The notes below the pieces were generated by a model. The model saw nothing but the letters and a program-made list of their open reading frames with translations. It was not told where the DNA came from and did not search any database. A DNA stretch of 39,033 nt, from contig NZ_CAJYHX010000016.1 of assembly GCF_913774285.1 (NCBI RefSeq), positions 1-39,033 on the forward strand. Direction: 5' to 3'. Source of the stretch: an uncultured Sphingomonas sp. (lineage in GTDB: Bacteria > Pseudomonadota > Alphaproteobacteria > Sphingomonadales > Sphingomonadaceae). Shown piece after piece: positions 9,709 to 18,058 of this stretch. How positions within the stretch are numbered: position 1 is the stretch's first letter; each line of letters starts with the position of its first letter. The translations under genes and the position numbers were made by a program.

Positions 9709-10788
9709 TCAGGCAGCCGCTCCCCGTTCATACCAGCCCCGCGACGCCTTCACGATCGAGACGACTGACAGCATTACCGGCACTTCCACCAGCACGCCCA
9801 CCACCGTCGCCAGCGCGGCGCCCGATGTAAGGCCGAACAGCGAGATGGCGGCGGCAACCGCGAGCTCGAAGAAGTTGGACGCGCCGATCAGCGCCGCCGG
9901 CGCCGCCACGCACCAGGCCACGCCGAGCTTGCGGGACAGCCAATAGGCGAGGCCGGCGTTCAGATAGACCTGGAGGAGGATCGGCACGGCCAGCAGCGCG
10001 ATCACCAGCGGTTGTGCGACGATCGCCTTGCCCTGGAAGCCGAACAGCAGGACGAGCGTCGCCAGCAGCGCGACGAGCGATATCGGGCCGAGGCGCGCCA
10101 GCAGCCGGTCGAGCGTGCGCTGCCCGCCCTTCGCCAGCACGGCGCGGCGAGCGAGTTGGGCCGCGATCACCGGCACGACGATATAGAGCAGCACCGAGAC
10201 CAGCAGCGTGTCCCACGGCACGGTGACCGCGGCGACGCCGAGCAGCAGCCCGACCAGCGGCGCGAACAGAAACACCATCAGCACGTCGTTCAGCGCGACC
10301 TGCGACAGCGTATAGGTCGGCTCGCCGTCGCAGAGGTTCGACCAGACGAACACCATCGCCGTGCACGGCGCCGCCGCGAGCAGGATCAGGCCGGCGATGT
10401 AGGACGGTCCCTCCCCCGCCGGCAGCAGCGGGGCGAACAGCCAGCCGATGAACAGCGCGCCCAGCGCTGCCATCGAAAAGGGCTTCACCGCCCAGTTGAC
10501 GAACAGGGTGACGCCGACGCCTTTCCAGTGCCGACGCACCGCGCCGAGCGCGCCGAAGTCGATCTTGAGCAGCATGGGGATGATCATCAGCCAGATCAGC
10601 ACGGCGACGATCAGGTTGACGCGCGCGACCTCGGCCGCCGCGATTGATGCGAAGACATGGGGCAGCAACTGCCCGAGGCCGATGCCGGCCGCGATGCAGA
10701 GCGCCACCCACAGCGTCAGATAACGCTCGAAGGTGCCGATGCCGGGACGCGCAGGCGCAGCGTCTGCAGGTGGAGTGGTCGTCGACAT
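9709..10788 (-). CDS. ACR3 family arsenite efflux transporter
   Basis: Inner-membrane arsenite exporter of the ACR3 (BART superfamily) type, about ten hydrophobic helices in 359 residues. Signature residues are visible: Cys142 in AAAPCTAMVFVWSN, essential for As(III) transport in characterised members, and Glu in GASNFFELAVA in a late helix. It is the third gene of arsR-arsC-ACR3, and its ATG at 10788 is 4 bp after the arsC stop, so translation is probably coupled. A longer frame starting inside arsC (10818) is possible but less likely. With arsC it forms a reduce-and-export route for arsenate. Confidence 0.94.
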   Translation of the reverse strand: MSTTTPPADAAPARPGIGTFERYLTLWVALCIAAGIGLGQLLPHVFASIAAAEVARVNLIVAVLIWLMIIPMLLKIDFGALGAVRRHWKGVGVTLFVNWAVKPFSMAALGALFIGWLFAPLLPAGEGPSYIAGLILLAAAPCTAMVFVWSNLCDGEPTYTLSQVALNDVLMVFLFAPLVGLLLGVAAVTVPWDTLLVSVLLYIVVPVIAAQLARRAVLAKGGQRTLDRLLARLGPISLVALLATLVLLFGFQGKAIVAQPLVIALLAVPILLQVYLNAGLAYWLSRKLGVAWCVAAPAALIGASNFFELAVAAAISLFGLTSGAALATVVGVLVEVPVMLSVVSIVKASRGWYERGAAA

Positions 10789-10792
10789 GGCG

Positions 10793-11221
10793 TCAGCGCA
10801 CCCGGTTGCCGCCGGCATCCACCACCTGCTCGCCGTCCTCCTTGGCGAAGGCGCCGCGTTGCCCGGCGGGGAGCAGATCGAGGACCGCTTCCGAGGGACG
10901 GCACAGCTTCACGCCCAGCGGCGAGACGACCAGGGGCCGGTTGATGAGGATCGGGTGCGCCATCATCGCATCCACCAGCGCCGCGTCGGACAGCGCGGTG
11001 TCGCCAAGGCCCAGCTCGGCATAGGGGGTGCCCTTCTCGCGCAGCAGGTCGCGCGGAGAAATTCCGGCGCGTTCGATAAGATCGACCAGCATCGCCCGGC
11101 TGGGCGGCGTCTTCAGATACTCGACGACATGCGGCTCGATGCCGGCATTGCGGATCATGGCGAGCACGTTGCGCGACGTGCCGCATTCGGGATTGTGATA
11201 GAGGATAATGTCGACGGCCAT
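10793..11221 (-). CDS. arsC: Arsenate reductase (glutaredoxin-linked ArsC)
   Basis: Reduces arsenate to arsenite using glutathione and glutaredoxin, feeding the ACR3 exporter. The 142 residues match the E. coli plasmid R773 ArsC class. Catalytic Cys13 lies in HNPECGTSRNVL (9-20). The substrate-binding arginines are visible in HPILINRPLVVSPLGVKLCRP (motif INRP, then LCRP). The start ATG at 11221 has AAAGGAC upstream. The gene is 11 bp after arsR and 4 bp before the ACR3 gene. Supply of glutathione by gshB, nearby in the window, fits this enzyme's chemistry. Confidence 0.96.
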   Translation of the reverse strand: MAVDIILYHNPECGTSRNVLAMIRNAGIEPHVVEYLKTPPSRAMLVDLIERAGISPRDLLREKGTPYAELGLGDTALSDAALVDAMMAHPILINRPLVVSPLGVKLCRPSEAVLDLLPAGQRGAFAKEDGEQVVDAGGNRVR

Positions 11222-11232
11222 CGCGCGTCCTT

Positions 11233-11565
11233 TCAGCAGCAGGGGGCGAGTTCGGCGACGAGCGGCGCGCACAACGCGGGGCTGCCCGCGCAGCAATCCT
11301 TGACGAGGAACAGCGTCAGGGCGCGCAGGCCTGCCAGATCGGCCCGGTAGAGGATCGAGCGGCTCCTTCGCTCGGATCGGATCAGGCCGGCGCGCGCGAG
11401 GATGCCGAGATGCGCCGACATGGTGTTCTGCGGCACGTCCAGCAGGCGGGCGATCTCCCCCGCCGCGATGCCGTCCGGCTCCTGCTGCACCAGCAGGCGA
11501 AATACATCGAGGCGCGTCCCCTGGGCGAGCGCGCCCAGCGCGGCGATTGCCGAATCGGTTTCCAT
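11233..11565 (-). CDS. arsR: ArsR family arsenic-responsive repressor
   Basis: Winged-helix metalloregulator of 110 residues that should repress its own operon until As(III) binds. The helix-turn-helix is visible in IAAGEIARLLDVPQNTMSAHLGILARAGLI (33-62). The usual ELCVCDL sensor motif in the recognition region is absent. Instead five cysteines lie at the C-terminus (Cys91, Cys92, Cys99, Cys109, Cys110), resembling the Acidithiobacillus ferrooxidans-type ArsR whose sensor is a C-terminal Cys trio. The ATG at 11565 sits inside the left arm of a perfect palindrome and about 7 bases after a TATACT -10 box, so the mRNA may be leaderless. It is first in arsR-arsC-ACR3. Confidence 0.94.
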   Translation of the reverse strand: METDSAIAALGALAQGTRLDVFRLLVQQEPDGIAAGEIARLLDVPQNTMSAHLGILARAGLIRSERRSRSILYRADLAGLRALTLFLVKDCCAGSPALCAPLVAELAPCC

Positions 11566-11590
11566 ATATCCAGTATAGCGGATATATGGA
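11561..11590. promoter_or_regulatory. Probable ArsR operator (perfect palindrome)
   Basis: Arms TCCATATATCC (11561-11571) and GGATATATGGA (11580-11590) are perfectly complementary around an 8-bp centre. The palindrome covers the arsR start codon, the -10 box and part of the promoter spacer. ArsR proteins bind such AT-rich palindromes over their own promoters, so autorepression is the natural reading. Confidence 0.8.
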
Positions 11591-11600
11591 GATCTGCCAC
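11572..11600 (-). promoter_or_regulatory. Candidate arsR operon promoter
   Basis: Read on the minus strand: -35 GTGGCA (11595-11600), 17-bp spacer, -10 TATACT (11572-11577). The -10 ends 6 bases before the arsR ATG, which places transcription start at or next to the start codon. The -10 is strong and the -35 is moderate (4 of 6 to TTGACA). It overlaps the palindrome. Confidence 0.55.
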
Positions 11601-11763
11601 GGGGCGGGCGGCATATTCGCGCCCATGTGGCGTGGCCCGACCCTCCACCGGACAGGCGCCTCAACCGCGCTTCCTCTCCATGTCCGCCGTCCTTGGCGAA
11701 ACGGCGCCACGGGGGCTTGCGCGTTGATGCGACGGCACGTGCGATTCCGAACCGGGCAGGCCG

Positions 11764-11786
11764 AAAAACACCGCAGGTTGCTGCGG
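11764..11786 (-). terminator. Intrinsic terminator after tRNA-Gly
   Basis: On the minus strand CCGCAG-CAAC-CTGCGG forms a 6-bp GC-rich stem with a 4-base loop, followed by TGTTTTT. It is 37 bp downstream of the tRNA 3' end and separates the tRNA from the ars operon promoter. Confidence 0.75.
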
Positions 11787-11823
11787 GTTACGAAGCGATA
11801 TGGGATGTTCTGGGATCGAGAGG

Positions 11824-11897
11824 TGGAGCGGGTAGCGGGAATCGAACCCGCGTATTCAGCTTGGAAGGCTGCTGCACTACCATTGTGCTATACCCGC
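11824..11897 (-). tRNA. tRNA-Gly (anticodon UCC)
   Basis: 74 nt including an encoded CCA. The acceptor stem GCGGGTA pairs with TACCCGC; D arm GCAC/GTGC; anticodon loop CTTCCAA gives TCC at 11863-11865; T arm GCGGG-TTCGATT-CCCGC. The sequence is the standard alphaproteobacterial glycine tRNA. Its own terminator follows at 11764-11786. Confidence 0.98.
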
Positions 11898-11935
11898 CCG
11901 GTACGCATGCGCCTGCCACAAGCAGGGGCGTGCGG

Positions 11936-13468
11936 TCAACTGCCCGGCGTTGGCGCGGTTCCGCTCGCGTTGACCGGCTGCGGCCCTTCGCGCGTGACCT
12001 CCAGCTGCGAATCGCCGCCCAGGGCGCGGTAGAGATTCACCCGGTTGGTCGCGGCGGTGAGCTGCACCGTCACCAGCTGCTGCTGCGCCGCGTAGAGCGA
12101 GCGCTGGGAGACCAGGCTCTGCAGGAAGGTATCGATGCCGCCGCGATAGCGCGCCTCGCTCAGCCGATAGGTGTCGGCCGCCGCCTCTTCCTGCAGCTGG
12201 GTCGCGCGCAGCTGGGCGTCGATCGTGCCGCGCACCGCCAGCGCATTGGCGACGTCGCGGAAGGCGGTTTGGATCGCACGTTCGTAATTGGCGACCTGCG
12301 CCTGTTGCTGCGCTTCGCTGAGCCGGACATTGGCGCGGCCCGCGCCGCCGCGGAAGATCGAATAGCTGCCCGTGCCGCCCGCCTGCCAGGTGAAGGCGTC
12401 CCCGTCGAACAGGCTCGACAGCGCGGTGCTCGCGAAGCCGAGCACGCTGGTCAGGCTGATGCGCGGAAACAGCGCCGCGCGCGCCGCGCCGATCTGGGCG
12501 TTGGCGGCGCGCAGCTGGTATTCGGCCTGCACCACGTCCGGCCGGCGCAGCAGGATGCTCGAATCGAGCCCCGCCGGCACCGCCGCGATGGTGGGGGCCG
12601 CCTGCTCGATCGAGGCGGGGAGGAGCGCCGGGTCGATGTCCGATCCGGCCAGCAGGCGCAGCGCGTTGACGTCCTGCGCCAGCGCGCTGGTCTGGCGGGC
12701 GACGTCGTTCTGGGCGGTGGCGAGCGTCTGCTCGGCTTGGCGCAGATCGGTGCGCGGGGCGACGCCGCCCTCCAGCCGGGCGCGGGTGAGGCGAACGCTG
12801 TCCTCGGCGCTCTTGGCGGTCTGCCGGGCGACCTCGAGCAGGCTCGCGTCCGACGCGTAGGTGAGCCAGGCGGTGGCGATGTCGCCCACCAGGGTCAGCC
12901 GGGTCGCGCGGGCGCCCGCTTCGGTGGCGAAATAGGTCTCCTGCTGCGCGCGGGTGAGCGAGGCGAGGCGGCCGAACAGGTCGAGTTCGAAGCCGGTGAT
13001 GCCGACCTGGGTCGAATAGTTGGTCCGCACACCGCCGCCGACATTGCCGACGTTTCCGACATTCCCGCCGATGTTGCCCGTATTGCCGGTGCTCCCGGTG
13101 CCGTTGCCTAAGCCATTGCCGACATTGGTCACGTTGCCCCGCCGCTCGGTGATGCCGAGGCTGGCATCGACCTGGGGGAGCTGGGCGCCGCGCTGGATCT
13201 GATACTGCGCGCGTGCCGCGGCGATGTTCGCCGCCGCCACGCGCAGGTCGCGATTGTTGGCGAGCGCCTGCTCGATCAGCTTCTGCAGCCGGGCGTCCCG
13301 GAACACGTCGCGCCAGCTGAGCGCGGGCAGCGTCGCCTCGCTCGTGCGCAGATAGGAATCGCCCACCGGCCAGCTCGGCGGCACCGGGGCGGCGGGGCGC
13401 ACGTCCTTCGGCGCCATCGAGCAGCCGGCCAGCGCCACGGTGGTGAGGAGCGTCAGCGCGCGCTTCAT
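11936..13468 (-). CDS. RND efflux outer-membrane factor (NodT/OprM family lipoprotein)
   Basis: TolC-like outer-membrane channel of a tripartite drug efflux pump; 510 residues. The lipoprotein signal peptide is visible with lipobox LAGC (Cys16). Two OEP repeats follow (about 55-265 and 290-480), with the family features SWRDVFRDARLQKLIEQAL, LLRRPDVVQAEYQLRAANAQIGAARAALFPR and the second-half YRGGIDTFLQSLVSQRSLY. Residues 111-147 are a Gly/Asn/Val/Thr low-complexity repeat inserted where the first beta-barrel hairpin or outer loop is expected. The start ATG overlaps the pump gene stop as ATGA, so translation is coupled. It is last in the adaptor-pump-channel operon. Confidence 0.95.
   Translation of the reverse strand: MKRALTLLTTVALAGCSMAPKDVRPAAPVPPSWPVGDSYLRTSEATLPALSWRDVFRDARLQKLIEQALANNRDLRVAAANIAAARAQYQIQRGAQLPQVDASLGITERRGNVTNVGNGLGNGTGSTGNTGNIGGNVGNVGNVGGGVRTNYSTQVGITGFELDLFGRLASLTRAQQETYFATEAGARATRLTLVGDIATAWLTYASDASLLEVARQTAKSAEDSVRLTRARLEGGVAPRTDLRQAEQTLATAQNDVARQTSALAQDVNALRLLAGSDIDPALLPASIEQAAPTIAAVPAGLDSSILLRRPDVVQAEYQLRAANAQIGAARAALFPRISLTSVLGFASTALSSLFDGDAFTWQAGGTGSYSIFRGGAGRANVRLSEAQQQAQVANYERAIQTAFRDVANALAVRGTIDAQLRATQLQEEAAADTYRLSEARYRGGIDTFLQSLVSQRSLYAAQQQLVTVQLTAATNRVNLYRALGGDSQLEVTREGPQPVNASGTAPTPGS
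13028..13138 (-). repeat. Gly/Asn-rich tandem repeat inside the outer-membrane factor gene
   Basis: About 111 bp encoding residues 111-147, built from short units such as GNV, GNI, GNT and GNG. The DNA units resemble each other (GGCAAT/GGAAAC/GGCAAC triplets), so slippage could change copy number. Reading frame is kept. Confidence 0.75.
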
Positions 13469-16400
13469 GCCTTAGCCTCCGGAGTGTTGCGATGGCGGCG
13501 GTTGCGCAGCGCGGCCAGCCCGTCGCGGACGCCGCGGCGGACGAGCACGAAGAACAGCGGGATGTAGAAGATCGCGAGGATGGTCGCGGTCAGCATGCCG
13601 CCGATCACCGAGGTGCCGATGGCGATGCGGCTGTTGGCGCCGGCGCCGGTCGAGATCGCCAGCGGCAGCACACCGAAGATGAAGGCCAGGCTGGTCATCA
13701 GGATCGGGCGCAGACGGATGCGGGCGGCTTCCAGCGCCGCTTCGATGACGCGCTTGCCTTCCTTCTCGGCCTGCTCGGCGAATTCGATCATCAGGATCGC
13801 GTTCTTCGCGGCGAGGCCCATCGTCGTCAGCAGGCCGATCTGCAGGTACACGTCGTTCTGCAGGCCGCGCAGCGTCACCGCGAAGATCGCGCCCACCAGG
13901 CCGAGCGGAATGACGAGCAGCACTGCGATCGGGATCGACCAGCTCTCGTAGAGCGCGGCAAGGCACAGGAACACGACCAGCAGCGACACGCCGTAGAGCA
14001 GGGGCGCCTGGCCCGAGGAGAGCCGCTCCTGATAGGACAGGCCCGCCCAGGCGACGCTGGTGCCGGGAATCTGCGCAGCGAGTTCGGCGATCCGCTTCAT
14101 CGCGTCGCCAGAGCTCTTGCCGGGGGCGGCCTGGCCGCTGAACTCGAACGACTGAACGCCGTTGAACCGCGCCATCGAGGTCGGCGCCGTCGCCCAGCTG
14201 GTCGAGGCGAAGGAGGTGAAGGGCGCCATCTGGCCGTTGCTGCTGCGGACGAACCACTGGGCGAGATCGCCCGGCTCCGAACGATAGGGCGCGTCGCCCT
14301 GGACATAGACGCGCTTGACGCGGCCGCGATCGATGAAGTCGTTGACGTAGCGGCCGCCCCAGGCGGTCGACAGCGTCGAGTTCACGTCGGTCTGGCTGAG
14401 GCCCAGCGTGGCGAGCTTCTGCTGGTCGAGATCGACCTTGAGCGTCGCCACATCGGGGAGATCGGTCAGGCGGACCTGCGCCAGCTCGGGATCGCTATTG
14501 GCGGCGGCGAGCAGCTTGTCGCGCGCGGCGACGAACTGGTCGCGGCTCATGCCGCTGGTGTTGAGCAGCTCCATGGTGAAGCCGGTCGACTGGCCGAGGC
14601 CGCGGATCGCCGGGGGCACCAGTGCGAAGACCTGCGCGTCGCGGAAGTTGCGGAAGGCGCCGGCCGCGCGATTGACGATGCCGTCGGCGCTGTTGTCCTT
14701 GCCCTTGCGATCGGACCAGTCGGTGAGGTTGAGGAAGCCCTGGCCGGTATTCTGCCCGGCCGGGCCGCCCCCGCCACCGCCGCCGGCGACCGAGAACATC
14801 ACCGAGACGTTCTTGGCTTCCTTGGTCAGGAAGTATTTCTCCACCGCGAGCTGGATCTCCTTGGTGCGCGACATGGTCGCGCCCGCGGGCAGGCGGAACT
14901 GCACCGAAGCGGCGCCCTGGTCCTCGGTCGGCAGGAAGCCGGTGGGCAGGCGCACGAACATCAGCACGAGGATCGCGCAGACCGCGACATAGACGAGGAG
15001 GAAGATCCACTTGCGATCGATCACTGCCTGGACCCAGGCCGTGTAGCGCTCGACGCCGCGATCGAAGCCGTTGTTGAACTTGGTCTTGGCCGTGTGCAGT
15101 CCGCGCCCCACCCAAGGGAACCGCCGCGCGAACCACGTGTCCTCGATGTCCTTTTCCTCGCTCTTCTGCTTGAGCAGCGTGGCGGTGAGCGCCGGGCTCA
15201 GCACCAGCGCGACCAGCACCGAGAGCACCATGGCCGAGACAATCGTGACCGAGAACTGGCGGTAGATCACGCCGGTCGAGCCGCCGAAGAACGCCATCGG
15301 CAGGAACACCGCCGAAAGCACCAGCGCGATCGCGACCAGCGCGACCTGGATCTCGTCCATCGACCGGATCGTCGCCTCGCGCGGCGTCATCTCCGGATTC
15401 TCTTCCATCAGCCGCTCGACATTCTCGACGACAACGATCGCGTCGTCGACGAGCAGGCCGATGGCGAGGACAAGGCCGAACAGGGTGAGCGTGTTGATCG
15501 AGAAGCCGAGCGCGTAGAACACGCCGAAGGTGCCGAGCAGCACCACCGGCACCGCGATCGCCGGGATCAGCGTCGCGCGCCAGCTCTGCAGGAACACGAA
15601 CATGACGATGACTACGAGGATGATCGCCTCGACCAGCGTCTTCACCACTTCCTCGATCGAGAGCTTGATGAAGCCGGTGGTGTCGTTGGCGTAGGCGTAT
15701 TTGAAGCCGGCCGGGAAGCCCTTGGACGCCGCTTCGACCTGCTGCTTGACGAGATCGGCGGTCTTGAGCGCGTCGGCGCCCGGCGACAGCGAAATGGCGA
15801 GGCCGGCGCCGGGATGGCCGTTGATCCGGCTCGACGAGTTGTAATTGTCCGAGCCGAGCTCGACGCGCGCCACGTCGCGCAGCTTCACCGCGGCACCAGT
15901 CGAATCGGTCTTCACGATGATGTTGGCGAACTGTTCGGGGGTCTGCAGCCGCGACTGCGAGGTCACCGTCGCGTTGAGCATCTGCTCGTCGGGCATCGGC
16001 TGGCCGCCAAGCTCGCCGGCGGCGATTTCGGTGTTCTGCGCCTGGATCGCGGTGATGATGTCATTGGGGATCAGCCCGTAGCTGGCGAGCCGCGCCGGGT
16101 TGAGCCAGATGCGCATCGCATAGGGTGCACCGAACACGTTGGTGTCACCAACACCCTCGATGCGCGACAGCGGATCCTGCAGGTTCGAGGCGAGCCAGTC
16201 CGAGACGTCCAGATTCGTCTTCTTGTCGGTCGAGTCATAGACGCCGACGATCATCAGGAAGTCGGGGTTCGACTTGGTGACGGTCAGGCCCTGCTGCTGC
16301 ACCTGGGTGGGCAGGCGGGACAGCGCCTGCTGCACCTTGTTCTGCACCTGCACCTGGGCGATGTCCGGGTTGGTACCCTTTTCGAAGGTTGCCGAGATCG

Positions 16401-16665
16401 ACACCTGGCCGCGCGAGGTGGACGAGCTGCTGAAATAGAGCAGCCCGTCGATGCCGCTCAGCTGCTGCTCGATCACCTGGGTGACGCTGTTCTGGACCGT
16501 CTCGGCCGAGGCGCCGGGATAGGTGGCGCGGATGTTGACCTGCGGCGGCGCGATGTCCGGATATTGCGCGATGGGCAGCGAGAAGATCGCGGCGAGGCCC
16601 ATCAGCATCACGATGATGGCGAGCACCCAGGCGAAGATCGGCCGGTCGATGAAGATGCGCGACAT
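13465..16665 (-). CDS. RND multidrug efflux pump, inner-membrane permease (HAE-1/AcrB family)
   Basis: Proton-driven trimeric drug exporter; 1066 residues, the usual HAE-1 size. The N-terminus MSRIFIDRPIFAWVLAIIVM is canonical. The proton-relay aspartates are at 407 and 408 in GLLVDDAIVVVENVERLMEE, at the same positions as E. coli AcrB, and the relay lysine lies in GLAAKNAILMIEFAEQAE. Twelve hydrophobic helices and the two large periplasmic loops are present. An unusual run of seven glycines occurs in the second periplasmic half (AGGGGGGGPAG). It begins 6 bp after the adaptor stop and ends overlapping the outer-membrane factor start (ATGA). The substrate range cannot be predicted. Confidence 0.97.
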   Translation of the reverse strand: MSRIFIDRPIFAWVLAIIVMLMGLAAIFSLPIAQYPDIAPPQVNIRATYPGASAETVQNSVTQVIEQQLSGIDGLLYFSSSSTSRGQVSISATFEKGTNPDIAQVQVQNKVQQALSRLPTQVQQQGLTVTKSNPDFLMIVGVYDSTDKKTNLDVSDWLASNLQDPLSRIEGVGDTNVFGAPYAMRIWLNPARLASYGLIPNDIITAIQAQNTEIAAGELGGQPMPDEQMLNATVTSQSRLQTPEQFANIIVKTDSTGAAVKLRDVARVELGSDNYNSSSRINGHPGAGLAISLSPGADALKTADLVKQQVEAASKGFPAGFKYAYANDTTGFIKLSIEEVVKTLVEAIILVVIVMFVFLQSWRATLIPAIAVPVVLLGTFGVFYALGFSINTLTLFGLVLAIGLLVDDAIVVVENVERLMEENPEMTPREATIRSMDEIQVALVAIALVLSAVFLPMAFFGGSTGVIYRQFSVTIVSAMVLSVLVALVLSPALTATLLKQKSEEKDIEDTWFARRFPWVGRGLHTAKTKFNNGFDRGVERYTAWVQAVIDRKWIFLLVYVAVCAILVLMFVRLPTGFLPTEDQGAASVQFRLPAGATMSRTKEIQLAVEKYFLTKEAKNVSVMFSVAGGGGGGGPAGQNTGQGFLNLTDWSDRKGKDNSADGIVNRAAGAFRNFRDAQVFALVPPAIRGLGQSTGFTMELLNTSGMSRDQFVAARDKLLAAANSDPELAQVRLTDLPDVATLKVDLDQQKLATLGLSQTDVNSTLSTAWGGRYVNDFIDRGRVKRVYVQGDAPYRSEPGDLAQWFVRSSNGQMAPFTSFASTSWATAPTSMARFNGVQSFEFSGQAAPGKSSGDAMKRIAELAAQIPGTSVAWAGLSYQERLSSGQAPLLYGVSLLVVFLCLAALYESWSIPIAVLLVIPLGLVGAIFAVTLRGLQNDVYLQIGLLTTMGLAAKNAILMIEFAEQAEKEGKRVIEAALEAARIRLRPILMTSLAFIFGVLPLAISTGAGANSRIAIGTSVIGGMLTATILAIFYIPLFFVLVRRGVRDGLAALRNRRHRNTPEAKA

Positions 16666-16671
16666 GGGGGC

Positions 16672-17910
16672 TCAGCCCGCCTTGGCCTGGCTGCCGCCCT
16701 TGGTCTGGGCGCCGCCTTGCCCCTGGCCCTTCTTGGGCGGCTCGATCTTCTGCGGCGTGTTGGCGGGCACCGGCTTGATGTCGATGTCCGGCTTGAGGTT
16801 GGCCGTGCCCTGCACGATCACCTTGTCGCCCGGTGCAAGTCCTTGCGTGATCACCCAATTCTGCCCGATGGTGCGATCGGCGACGACGGTGCGCGCCACT
16901 GCCTTGTTGCCGGGTCCCACGACATAGACGGTCGCGTTGCCCTTCGGATCGCGCGACACGCCGGCCTGGGGCACCAGATAGGCCTGGGTATCGATCGCCT
17001 GCGCGAACAGCGCGCGGACGAACATGCCCGGCAGCAGGATGTTCTGCGGGTTGGCGAAGCGCGCGCGCAGCGTGACCGTGCCGGTGCTTTCGTTGACGAC
17101 GACCTCGGAGAACTCGACCGTGCCGGTCATCTCATAGTCGCTGCCGTCTTCCAGCTTCAGCCGCACCGCGGCGCTGGCGGGAGCGACGCCGCCCTTGGCG
17201 AGCGCCTTGCGCAGCGCGAGCATGTCGGCGCTCGATTGCTGGATGTCGACATAAATGGGGTCGAGCCGCTGGATGGTGGTCAGCGGGTCGGTCTGGTTGG
17301 TGGTGACCAGCGCGCCTTCGGTGACGAGGCTGCGGCCGATCCGGCCGGTGATCGGCGCGGGCACCTTGGTGAAGCGCAGGTTGATCTGCGCGGTCTGCAG
17401 CGCGGCGCGCTGCTGCGCCACCTGCGCGGCGGCCTGGCGCGAGGCGGCGACGGCGTCGGTATAATCCTGCTGGCTCACCGCCTGCATCGCCGCGAGCGGC
17501 TTGTAGCGATCCGCCTTGATCCGCGCGGCCTCGAGATTGGCCTGCGCGCTCTGGAGATTGGCCTGCGCCTGCGCGGCGCTCGCCTGGTAGAGGCTGGGAT
17601 CGATCTGGTAGAGCGTCTGGCCCTGGTGGACGATCGTGCCTTCGGTGAAGAAGCGGCGCTGGACGATGCCGGCCACCTGCGGGCGGACCTCGGAGGACTG
17701 ATAGGCCGTTACGCGTCCGGCGAGCTCAGTGGTGACCGGTACGCTGCTCGGCTGCACCACCACATAGCCGACCTGCGGCGGGCCCGAGGGGCCCCGGCGA
17801 CCGCCCGCCTGCTGCTTGCCCGAACCGTCGCCGGAACTGCACGAAGCAAGAAGCAGGGCCGATGCAAACACGATCAGGCCCGAACGGCCATAGCTGGTCG
17901 GAGCGTTCAA
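16672..17910 (-). CDS. RND efflux periplasmic adaptor (membrane fusion protein, AcrA family)
   Basis: Lipid-anchored adaptor linking the RND pump to the outer-membrane channel; 412 residues. The signal peptide GLIVFASALLLASC has its lipid Cys at 24. The order is beta-barrel strand VTTELAGRVTAY, lipoyl half-motif VRPQVAGIVQRRFFTEGTIVHQGQ, an alpha-hairpin (about 105-165), second lipoyl half FTKVPAPITGRIGRSLVTEGALV, then barrel and membrane-proximal domains. The C-terminus is a Lys/Gln/Gly-rich tail. The start must be TTG at 17910: an in-frame TGA lies two codons upstream, and any later start would delete part of the signal peptide. The ribosome site is weak. First gene of the efflux operon. 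Confidence 0.94.
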   Translation of the reverse strand: MNAPTSYGRSGLIVFASALLLASCSSGDGSGKQQAGGRRGPSGPPQVGYVVVQPSSVPVTTELAGRVTAYQSSEVRPQVAGIVQRRFFTEGTIVHQGQTLYQIDPSLYQASAAQAQANLQSAQANLEAARIKADRYKPLAAMQAVSQQDYTDAVAASRQAAAQVAQQRAALQTAQINLRFTKVPAPITGRIGRSLVTEGALVTTNQTDPLTTIQRLDPIYVDIQQSSADMLALRKALAKGGVAPASAAVRLKLEDGSDYEMTGTVEFSEVVVNESTGTVTLRARFANPQNILLPGMFVRALFAQAIDTQAYLVPQAGVSRDPKGNATVYVVGPGNKAVARTVVADRTIGQNWVITQGLAPGDKVIVQGTANLKPDIDIKPVPANTPQKIEPPKKGQGQGGAQTKGGSQAKAG

Positions 17911-18058
17911 ATTTCAGAACCCGCTTAGGGGTGGCCCGAGGAATGCCGGACCACCGGTCACTGCCAAACTCGCCATTAGATGGCGCGGTGCCGTGGTGCC
18001 ACAAAAAGGTTGTCGCAAAATATGTCGAACGGCGTAGCGACTTGTTCGGGATCGTTCG

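Noticed and set aside
9669..9731. Short frame ending SGGFTATLKLL on the minus strand after ACR3, looking like the C-terminus of a beta-barrel protein
   Set aside because: Only about 20 codons, starting inside ACR3, with no upstream barrel sequence. It could be a relic, but evidence is too thin.
9709..11897. Arsenic operon as a genomic island integrated at tRNA-Gly
   Set aside because: The operon lies on the 3' side of the tRNA, but I found no integrase, no duplicated tRNA 3' end near 9515-9708, and no composition break.
13492..17928. A 1478-codon open frame on the plus strand opposite the efflux operon
   Set aside because: It runs antisense to three well-recognised genes and crosses their boundaries; its His/Arg/Asp-rich translation is the mirror of GC-rich codon bias. 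The same holds for the long frames at 5-1483, 1605-3158, 4050-5693, 18097-21015 (beyond the real gene), 26074-27189, 32166-33470 and 34874-36592.
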